A DNA stretch of 9,835 nt from an uncultured Coriobacteriaceae bacterium (GTDB lineage Bacteria > Actinomycetota > Coriobacteriia > Coriobacteriales > UMGS124): contig UQBS01000080.1 of NCBI GenBank assembly GCA_900539345.1, forward strand, positions 1 to 9,835. The letters are read 5' to 3'. A program made the position numbers and the translations under genes. Below are positions 4,802 to 9,835 of this stretch, one piece after another. The notes below the pieces were generated by a model. The model was not told where the DNA came from. It worked only from the letters and a program-made list of their open reading frames with translations, and did not search any database. How positions within the stretch are numbered: position 1 is the first letter of the stretch; each line of letters opens with the position of its first letter.

Positions 4802-7144
4802 ATGAAGGACAAAATCGCCGGGTTCATCGTCAAGCGCAGGAAGGCCGTGCTGGTCTTCATGGCTGTGCTCACGGCGGTCGTGAGCCTGCTCATGCTGGGC
4901 GTGCACGTCAACACCGACATGACCAAGTACCTGCCCGACGGCTCGTCGATGAAGGCAGGCGTGGAGCTCATGGAGGCAGAGGTTCCCGACGCCGTCTCCA
5001 CCCATACGCTGCGCGTGATGGTGAGCGGGCTTGATGACGAGGAGCGCGCTTCCCTCGCAGGCAAATTGGGCGAGCTCGAAGGCGTCGAGGCGGTGACGCA
5101 CGTGGCGGGCGACGCCGCCTACAACCAAGACGACAAGGCGCTCTACGTCGTGGCCATGGCTTACGATTACCGAAGCGCGGGGCAGCACGACCTCGAGGCG
5201 GCCATTTCCGACCTCGTTGCGAGCACATACCCGCAGGCCACCACGCTCATCGCCGACGACGACTCCAACTCCAGCGACATCCCCCTCCAAACGCTTGTCT
5301 TGGCGCTGAGCCTGCTCTTCTTGATCCTTCTGGCCATGTGCCCCTCGGTGCTTGAGTCGCTGCTGTTCCTCGTGACCATTGGCTGCGCCGTGGGCATCAA
5401 CCTGGGCAGCAACATCGTCATGGGCGAAGTCTCCTCCGTCACCATGTGCATCGCGGCCCTGCTGCAGCTCGTGCTCTCCATGGACTACTCCATCATCCTC
5501 ATGAACCGCTACCGCCAGGAACTCGCCCTGGAAAACGTGCCTGAGGGAGTCGACCGGCCCAGCTCCGATCAGCGCGACGCCGCCATGCGCCGCGCGGTGG
5601 CAGGTGCGTTCTCGGCAATCACCTCCAGCTCGCTCACCACGTTCGTGGGCCTGCTCGCGCTCGTCTTCATGAGCTTCAAAATCGGCGCCGACCTGGGAAT
5701 CGTGCTCGCAAAGGGCGTCATCTGCAGCCTTGTGTGCGTGTTCACCATTCTGCCTGCGCTCATCCTGGGCTGCGACCGCGCCATCCGCGCCACGGCCAAA
5801 CCCACGCTGCATCCCGAACGCGCAATGGCCGGCCTGGCCCGCTTCAGCATGCGCGCCCGCTATGTGGCCTGCGTGGCGTTCGCGATCCTGTTCGCCGTGG
5901 CATATATCGCGCAGGCAAACACGGGCGTCTCCTATACGCTCGCCAAGGAAGACCCCATCGCGCAGATCTTCCCCCGCACGAGCACCGTCGTGCTCGTCTA
6001 CTCCAACGACGACGAGGACGCCGTCGCCGCGCACATCGACGAGATCGAGGGCGTGCCGGGCGTCGAGGCGGTCAACGCCTGGGGCAACACGCTCGGACGC
6101 GCTTACAGCGCAAGCGAGCTCACGCAAGTGATGAAGGAGTATGGCGACCAAGCCGGCGACCTGGGCATGGACTCGAGCACCATCAACATCGTGTACTCGC
6201 TGTACGCCTCGGGCGAAGACATCGACTCCATGAGCAAGCTTGCCCTGCTCAAACTCTACAAGGCCGACGCCCCCGAAGACGTGCGCCTCACCATCCCGGA
6301 GTTTTTGAGCTTCGTGCAGGAAAAGCTTCTGCCGAGCAAGGCGTTCTCCACCATGGCCGACGAGAAGCAGAAGGCAGCCGTCGACGAGATGGCCGCACAG
6401 ATACAGGACGGCGAGGCAAAGCTGCACGGCGAGCACGCCTCCATCATGGCCGTGACGTTTGCCGGCGAGGCAGGCTCGCAGGAGATGTTCAGCTTCCTCG
6501 ACGGGCTGGACACCTGGTGCGCGAGCAACCTCAAGGGCGAATACCACCTGGTGGGCGACGGTCCCATGGCCTGGGAGATGAGCAGGGGCTTCCATGACGA
6601 GCTCATGCTCATCACGCTGCTCACCGCAGGCGCCATCTACCTCGTGGTGGCCCTCACCTTCCGCAACCTGCTCATACCCGCGCTTCTCGTGCTCATCGTG
6701 CAGTGCGGCGTGTACCTCACCGTGCTGGCCACGGGCCTGCAGGGCTACAGCATCTACTACCTGGCACTTCTTATCGTGCAGTGCATCCTCATGGGTGCTA
6801 CGGTGGACTACGGCATCCTCTTTACGAGCAACTACCGTGACGCCCGCGCGCGCATGGGCGTGGCGCCCGCCCTCGAGAGCGCATACGTGCGCTCCATCCA
6901 CACCGTCATGACGAGCGGCCTCATCATCGTGCTTGTATGCGGTGCCATCGCTATGTTCGGCAGCGATCCCACCATCGGGCAGATCTGCCAGACCCTCTCC
7001 TTGGGCGCGGCGTGCACCATCGCACTCATCCTCGTGTTCCTGCCCGGCATCCTTGCCACGCTCGATCGCTGGGTTGCGGGCAAGGGACGTCTGTGCAAGG
7101 GCACCGAGGTTGTCGAAGGGGCGGACACAGACCACACGGAGTAG
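4802..7144 (+). CDS. MMPL/RND-family membrane transporter
   Basis: A 780-residue inner-membrane protein of the RND superfamily, MMPL branch, which usually exports lipids, fatty-acid-derived compounds or hydrophobic toxins using the proton gradient. It has the expected two-fold layout: a helix at about 14-34, an extracytoplasmic domain (about 35-160), a five-helix bundle (about 162-325), a second single helix (about 352-372), a second outer domain (about 373-598) and a last bundle (about 600-757). Asp228 in LSMDYSIILMNRYR and Asp669 in GATVDYGILFTSNYRD are the family's paired membrane Asp-Tyr sites for proton relay. The second outer domain has a charged helical stretch (about 515-545). The ATG is preceded by AAGGATGGAG (4785-4794). 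It stands alone, with no adjacent TetR regulator, lipoprotein or membrane-fusion partner, so its substrate is unknown. The long reading frame on the opposite strand is a shadow. Confidence 0.93.
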   Translation: MKDKIAGFIVKRRKAVLVFMAVLTAVVSLLMLGVHVNTDMTKYLPDGSSMKAGVELMEAEVPDAVSTHTLRVMVSGLDDEERASLAGKLGELEGVEAVTHVAGDAAYNQDDKALYVVAMAYDYRSAGQHDLEAAISDLVASTYPQATTLIADDDSNSSDIPLQTLVLALSLLFLILLAMCPSVLESLLFLVTIGCAVGINLGSNIVMGEVSSVTMCIAALLQLVLSMDYSIILMNRYRQELALENVPEGVDRPSSDQRDAAMRRAVAGAFSAITSSSLTTFVGLLALVFMSFKIGADLGIVLAKGVICSLVCVFTILPALILGCDRAIRATAKPTLHPERAMAGLARFSMRARYVACVAFAILFAVAYIAQANTGVSYTLAKEDPIAQIFPRTSTVVLVYSNDDEDAVAAHIDEIEGVPGVEAVNAWGNTLGRAYSASELTQVMKEYGDQAGDLGMDSSTINIVYSLYASGEDIDSMSKLALLKLYKADAPEDVRLTIPEFLSFVQEKLLPSKAFSTMADEKQKAAVDEMAAQIQDGEAKLHGEHASIMAVTFAGEAGSQEMFSFLDGLDTWCASNLKGEYHLVGDGPMAWEMSRGFHDELMLITLLTAGAIYLVVALTFRNLLIPALLVLIVQCGVYLTVLATGLQGYSIYYLALLIVQCILMGATVDYGILFTSNYRDARARMGVAPALESAYVRSIHTVMTSGLIIVLVCGAIAMFGSDPTIGQICQTLSLGAACTIALILVFLPGILATLDRWVAGKGRLCKGTEVVEGADTDHTE

Positions 7145-7152
7145 GTGTAAAT

Positions 7153-7177
7153 TTGTGCATCTCGCGAAGATGCACAA
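7153..7177 (+). terminator. Strong hairpin after the MMPL gene, without a T-run
   Basis: TTGTGCATCT (7153-7162) pairs perfectly with AGATGCACAA (7168-7177) around a 5-nt loop, starting eight bases after the MMPL stop. The sequence after it (GAATGG) has no T-run, so it is at best a non-canonical terminator; it may instead protect the transcript's 3' end. Confidence 0.4.
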
Positions 7178-7193
7178 GAATGGAAGTTTGTGC

Positions 7194-7222
7194 TTGCCTC
7201 ACGACGCTCTAAAGAGTACAGT
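7194..7222 (+). promoter_or_regulatory. Promoter of the tRNA-Lys gene
   Basis: TTGCCT (7194-7199) and TACAGT (7217-7222) are separated by exactly 17 nt. A start site near 7229 would lie a few bases before the mature tRNA 5' end, as is usual for single tRNA genes. A second -35-like TTGTGC (7188-7193) lies directly upstream. Confidence 0.5.
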
Positions 7223-7235
7223 ATTTCTTCGCTGC

Positions 7236-7312
7236 GCGCCGTTAGCTCAGCTGGCCAGAGCAGGGGACTCTTAATCCCAAGGTCCAGGGTTCGAATCCCT
7301 GACGGCGCACCA
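7236..7312 (+). tRNA. tRNA-Lys, anticodon CTT
   Basis: A 77-nt gene with a complete cloverleaf. The acceptor stem GCGCCGT (7236-7242) pairs perfectly with ACGGCGC (7302-7308), followed by discriminator A and an encoded CCA (7310-7312). The D stem is GCTC/GAGC and the T arm is CAGGG-TTCGAAT-CCCTG. The anticodon loop CTCTTAA (7268-7274) carries CTT at 7270-7272, reading AAG codons. The anticodon stem has one G-A mismatch at its outer pair. It stands alone between its own promoter and terminator. Confidence 0.97.
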
Positions 7313-7326
7313 GTTCGACTTTCAAA

Positions 7327-7360
7327 CGCCCGAGATGCCCCGCGCATCCCGGGCGTTTTT
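7327..7360 (+). terminator. Intrinsic terminator of the tRNA-Lys gene
   Basis: CGCCCG (7327-7332) pairs with CGGGCG (7350-7355), then after one A-C mismatch GATGC (7334-7338) pairs with GCATC (7344-7348). TTTTT (7356-7360) follows directly. This is a classical rho-independent terminator 15 bp after the tRNA. Confidence 0.9.
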
Positions 7361-7451
7361 CGTTTCTGGGCCAACGACGGGCACCGGGGCTTCGAGAGGC
7401 GCCACGCACCCGCATATCCCCCGCCCTCCCAGGGCCTCGTGCGCCAGAATC

Positions 7452-7589
7452 GCCAGAAGTCTGCGTAATAACAAGAGCAGCTTTCATGCCAAAAAAGGGG
7501 CACCTCATCTACCTGCGGCGATGTTGTCAGCAAGGAGGTGAAGGTGACCCTTTTCACGTTGGTCCCAAGTTATAACGCAGACTTTTGGC
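7452..7589. repeat. 138-bp nested inverted-repeat element (MITE-like)
   Basis: The outer arms GCCAGAAGTCTGCGTAATAAC (7452-7472, first 20 bases diagnostic) and 7569-7589 are inverted repeats matching at 19 of 21 positions, and weaker similarity continues about 7 bases outwards. Inside them a second inverted repeat, AAAAGGGGCACCT (7493-7505) and AGGTGACCCTTTT (7542-7554), matches at 12 of 13. The 36-bp centre contains CAAGGAGGTGA-like sequence but no convincing gene. The structure suits a small non-autonomous mobile element or a palindromic intergenic repeat; a relic of a larger insertion sequence is also possible. No target duplication is evident at the edges, and whether it is repeated elsewhere cannot be seen here. 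Confidence 0.55.
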
Positions 7590-7729
7590 ACTTTTCGTTA
7601 TCGGGATGTCGCAGACACGCGGCTCGCAATAGCCGTGCCTGTCCGTTAGTACGCAGTTCGCCCCCCAGACGATGAACGAGTGGGCATACGGCACTTCACC
7701 ATTGCAACACCACAAGCAGAAAGCGCGTT

Positions 7730-7757
7730 CGATGAGGTCGGTTGGGCCTAATCATCG
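7730..7757 (-). terminator. Hairpin downstream of the NusG domain II gene
   Basis: CGATGA (7730-7735) pairs with TCATCG (7752-7757), with an inner GGTC/GGCC stem (7736-7739 with 7745-7748, one G-U pair) and a 3-nt bulge. It begins three bases beyond the stop codon at 7761. On the minus strand no T-run follows, so a role in termination is uncertain. Confidence 0.35.
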
Positions 7758-7760
7758 TTT

Positions 7761-8582
7761 CTAGCTCAGCGGCACGGCGTCCGCTGGGTCGGCAACCACC
7801 TGCACGATGAGTTTGTGGGGCAAGCACACAACGGTCTGGCCGCGCCCAGAGACCCAGCCCTGCTTCACGCACGTCTGGTTCGAGCAGTCAGACTCAAGGC
7901 AGCGCACGCACCCATTGGCCACCTCGATGATGTTGGTCCCCAAAGAACCCGTGACTGTGATGGTCGCGTCTTCGCCAAGGGAAAGCACCTGGTAGAAGCC
8001 ATCGGAGTTTTGGATGACCGCATAGAGCGCGACAGCGGCATCGCCGCCACTCGAGGCAGTGTACGTTGAGCCCGCGTCGACGCCCAAGTCCGCAGAACCC
8101 TGGCCCGAGGCTGCAGGCAGGCCTCCGGCATCGAGGCTCAAATCTGCGGTGCTCTCGCCCGAGGAGGCAGATAAGCCATCGGCGCCGAGGTCGGAAGCCT
8201 GAACATCAGAGCCGCTGCCATCGAGGTTGGGCGATTGAGCGTTCACGCCACCAGCGTCAAGTCCAGACGTCTGAGCGTCCAGGTCGCCTGAGGTGCTCGC
8301 AGAAGACGGCTCCGCCCCCGAGGTGACCACGGAGACGCCCGCTCCCGTCTCGATGCCGCTCCCCTCGCCCAGCGAGACTCCCGGCACGCCCTGCACACCG
8401 AAGCCAAACCACAGCACACAGCACACGCCGAGCGCGGCAAATAGCGTCGTCGCGCCCACGGCCACGTCGGCCGGACGAATGCCCCACCCGCGCGACCCAT
8501 GGGCGGCGTCGTCAAACGCCGGAGCAGGCCGTCCGCTGCGGCCACCGTCCCAAGCCCTGCGCTGTGCCTCGCTCGTCTTCAT
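7761..8582 (-). CDS. Membrane-anchored NusG domain II protein with a long low-complexity spacer
   Basis: A 273-residue protein. Residues 1-35 are a polar, Arg-rich cytoplasmic tail; about 39-62 form one membrane helix; about 70-185 are a Ser/Asp/Gly/Ala-rich spacer with loose repeats (LDAGG, SADLGVDAG); about 186-265 are a NusG domain II fold (NusG_II). That domain is recognised by TNIIEVANGCVRCLESDC, CVKQGWVSGRGQ and VVCLPHKLIVQV, with Cys225, 228, 233, 238 and 253. It is placed outside the membrane and is unrelated in role to transcription factor NusG beyond the fold. Small NusG_II proteins recur next to FMN-binding and ApbE genes in anaerobes; their function is unknown. Most are about 120-140 residues, so the spacer is the unusual part. 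The ATG lies six bases after the ApbE stop; the weak AGGA overlaps that stop codon, which implies coupled translation. Confidence 0.85.
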   Translation of the reverse strand: MKTSEAQRRAWDGGRSGRPAPAFDDAAHGSRGWGIRPADVAVGATTLFAALGVCCVLWFGFGVQGVPGVSLGEGSGIETGAGVSVVTSGAEPSSASTSGDLDAQTSGLDAGGVNAQSPNLDGSGSDVQASDLGADGLSASSGESTADLSLDAGGLPAASGQGSADLGVDAGSTYTASSGGDAAVALYAVIQNSDGFYQVLSLGEDATITVTGSLGTNIIEVANGCVRCLESDCSNQTCVKQGWVSGRGQTVVCLPHKLIVQVVADPADAVPLS

Positions 8583-8588
8583 CGCGTC

Positions 8589-9698
8589 CTACTTCGTATT
8601 TTTAACGGCCATGTAGCCGTGCGACTCAAACCCATTGGCAAACGTCGCCTCGTCGGACTGGTCCACGAACATGGCAGCAATCTCGGGATGGTTCTTCTCA
8701 ACCCAGGCCGAACCCTCCTCGATGCCCATGACCGACAGGGTGGTGGACAGGGCATCGCCCTGCATGGAATCGGTACCGATGAGCGTGACACCGAGCATGT
8801 CCGTCTGAGCCGGATAGCCGGTCTTCGGATCGAGGATATGCCAGTACTTCTGCCCGTCGAGCTCGAACTCCTGGTCGTACAGGCCGCTAGAGGTGATGGC
8901 CTCGTCGCAAATCTCCACCACGCCGGCAAGCGAGCTCATCGAGTCCTTGGGGTCGCGCAGGCCCACGCGCCAGGGGCTTCCATCAGGCTTGGAACCGATG
9001 GCATAGACGCTCGAGGTGCCCAGGTCCACCAGACCCGACGTACATCCCGCCTGCTCAAGCTTGTCTACCAGGCGCGCGGCGATCCAGCCCTTGGCGATGC
9101 CGCCCAAATCGAGGCGCGCCTCGGGGTCGCCCATGATGACCGTCGTGCCATCGAGCACAACCTGGGTGTAGTCGATATGCTTGAGGCCTTCGGCGATTTC
9201 CTCGTCGGTGGGCTTCACGGCGTTGATGAAGTCCCACAGCAGGCTCACCGAGCCAATGGTGATGTCGAAGGCTCCATCGGTCTGGCGGCCGTACTCAAGA
9301 CCGGCGGCAATGAGGTCTGCCGTGTCGGCGCTTACCTCCACAGGCTCGCCGCCCGCCTCGTTGATGCGCACGATCTCGGCACCCTCTTTGCGGGCAGAGA
9401 AAAGGTCCTCGTACATCGCACAGTCTTTGATGCACGAAGCGACCACGTCGGCATCCACACCATATGCCGTGATGTTCACAAGCGTGTTGAAGGCAAACGT
9501 CGAAGCCTTGACAGGCTCGGCCTGCGCTTCAGCGGTGGCGGCGCCGCCCTGCTTGTCGGAACTTTCTGCGGCGTCGGCCAGACGGCCACCGGCCAGGCCG
9601 ATGAGGCCAAGCCCGCCCATGAGCGCCGTGCCGCAGAAGGCACGTCGGTCGATGCGCGGGCCCAGCGAAGCTTGAAAGGTCTTTTTTGCGTTAAACAT
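8589..9698 (-). CDS. apbE: FAD:protein FMN transferase with Tat signal peptide (ApbE)
   Basis: Splits FAD and links FMN through a phosphoester bond to a Thr of target FMN-binding domains outside the cytoplasm. I take the start at ATG 9696-9698 (369 residues). A longer in-frame start near 9800 would add 34 Arg-rich residues that overlap the preceding gene and precede the signal peptide. Arg18-Arg19 in DRRAFCGTAL with a hydrophobic stretch at 23-38 form a twin-arginine signal, cleaved near ADA-A43/44. ApbE motifs follow: FNTLVNITAYG (about 70-80), GAFDITIGSVSLLW (142-155), RLDLGGIAKGW (195-205), GSPWRVGLRDP (240-250), SSGLYDQ and HILDPKTGYPA (270-297), and GDALSTTLSVMG (314-325), which carries the metal-binding Asp/Thr region. 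Length is normal for a secreted ApbE. It is between the unidentified upstream gene and the NusG domain II gene in one operon. A likely client type is the lipoprotein at 1-458. Confidence 0.95.
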   Translation of the reverse strand: MFNAKKTFQASLGPRIDRRAFCGTALMGGLGLIGLAGGRLADAAESSDKQGGAATAEAQAEPVKASTFAFNTLVNITAYGVDADVVASCIKDCAMYEDLFSARKEGAEIVRINEAGGEPVEVSADTADLIAAGLEYGRQTDGAFDITIGSVSLLWDFINAVKPTDEEIAEGLKHIDYTQVVLDGTTVIMGDPEARLDLGGIAKGWIAARLVDKLEQAGCTSGLVDLGTSSVYAIGSKPDGSPWRVGLRDPKDSMSSLAGVVEICDEAITSSGLYDQEFELDGQKYWHILDPKTGYPAQTDMLGVTLIGTDSMQGDALSTTLSVMGIEEGSAWVEKNHPEIAAMFVDQSDEATFANGFESHGYMAVKNTK

Positions 9699-9834
9699 GG
9701 GATTCACTCGTTTCAAACTGGTCGTTCGACTCTGCGGTTTCAGGTGCCGCGCACGGCGCGGGGGCAGCATCACTCTTTGTGGCACCTTCCCGCCGTGCAA
9801 GCTCGCGCGCGCGGCTCTTAAAGAGGTTCGACTT
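9691..9834 (-). CDS. C-terminal end of an unidentified gene upstream of apbE (5' part off the right edge)
   Basis: A reading frame entering from the right edge runs 47 codons to a TAA at 9691-9693, overlapping the apbE start by eight bases, a common arrangement in translationally coupled operons. The visible tail starts KSNLFKSRARELARREGA and ends in an acidic, Ser/Thr-rich ETSESHV. The first half has the high third-position GC of the neighbouring genes; the second half is more mixed, as in disordered tails. I cannot identify the protein. A membrane or iron-sulphur electron-transfer partner would be expected from the operon, but nothing in these residues shows it. It is also possible that this is chance open frame and simply the apbE leader. 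Confidence 0.45.
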   Translation of the reverse strand, partial: KSNLFKSRARELARREGATKSDAAPAPCAAPETAESNDQFETSESHV

Positions 9835-9835
9835 G

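Larger units (their letters stand above)
7361..7760. other. About 400 bp without a protein gene
   Basis: Apart from the nested inverted-repeat element (7452-7589) this stretch holds an 11-bp hairpin with a two-base bulge (7614-7643, GACACGCGGCT pairing with AGCCGTG and TGTC) and a hairpin near the 3' end of the NusG domain II gene. Reading frames through it are short or cross the tRNA gene and carry no recognisable domain. I see no promoter clearly directed at a gene. Confidence 0.6.

Noticed and set aside
4781..7177. 798-codon open frame on the minus strand opposite the MMPL gene
   Set aside because: It is the antisense shadow of a GC-rich gene: rich in His, Ala, Gly, Val and Arg, with no recognisable domain, while the plus strand encodes a complete MMPL protein with paired Asp-Tyr sites.
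6832..7557. 241-codon minus-strand open frame crossing the tRNA gene and the inverted-repeat element
   Set aside because: It would have to read through the tRNA-Lys gene, its terminator and the MMPL 3' end. I considered a transposase relic in its first part, but no transposase motif is visible.
9699..9800. Upstream start for ApbE near 9800
   Set aside because: It would add 34 mostly basic residues before the twin-arginine signal and overlap the neighbouring frame; the ATG at 9698 gives a normal signal peptide.
8499..9821. 440-codon plus-strand open frame opposite apbE
   Set aside because: Antisense shadow of apbE and of part of the NusG domain II gene; no domain is visible and the ApbE motifs are all on the minus strand.

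Overview
The window is GC-rich bacterial chromosome. The gene set and protein styles suggest an anaerobic actinobacterium, most likely of class Coriobacteriia. This is inferred from protein resemblance and base composition only; there is no rRNA or other marker to settle it. Nearly all sequence is accounted for by nine protein genes (two cut by the window edges) and one tRNA gene.

Layout, left to right. (1) Positions 1-458, minus strand: the N-terminal part of a secreted lipoprotein with an acidic low-complexity spacer and the start of an FMN-binding domain. Its upstream region holds operator-like inverted repeats. (2) 769-2642, plus strand: a small ACT-domain protein (UPF0237 type) followed by a long-form citrate synthase. 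The 131-bp gap between them is almost filled by a potentially structured element closed by an 11-bp perfect inverted repeat. (3) 2770-4660, minus strand: a two-gene operon of a HIT-family nucleotide-binding protein and a divergent trigger factor, one base apart. It converges on citrate synthase across a 12-bp-stem terminator hairpin. (4) 4802-7144, plus strand: an MMPL/RND-type membrane exporter, ending in a strong hairpin. (5) 7236-7312: tRNA-Lys(CTT) with its own promoter and intrinsic terminator. (6) About 400 bp without genes (7361-7760), containing a 138-bp nested inverted-repeat element that looks like a MITE or similar palindromic repeat. (7) 7761 to the right edge, minus strand: an operon of an unidentified gene (only its last 47 codons visible), ApbE-type FAD:protein FMN transferase with a Tat signal, and a membrane-anchored NusG domain II protein with a long Ser/Asp/Gly/Ala spacer.

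The main functional theme is extracytoplasmic flavin chemistry. ApbE attaches FMN to a threonine in FMN-binding domains outside the cytoplasm, and the lipoprotein at the left edge has the domain type ApbE acts on. The two loci are about 7 kb apart, so a shared pathway is inferred rather than shown. The citrate synthase, trigger factor/HIT, MMPL and tRNA genes between them are not obviously related to that theme.

I did not find an obvious new defence system, CRISPR array, phage or intact insertion sequence. The most unusual observations are the nested inverted-repeat element at 7452-7589, the candidate structured RNA between the ACT and citrate synthase genes, the trigger factor without its ribosome-docking signature, and the long spacers on both flavin-associated exported proteins.
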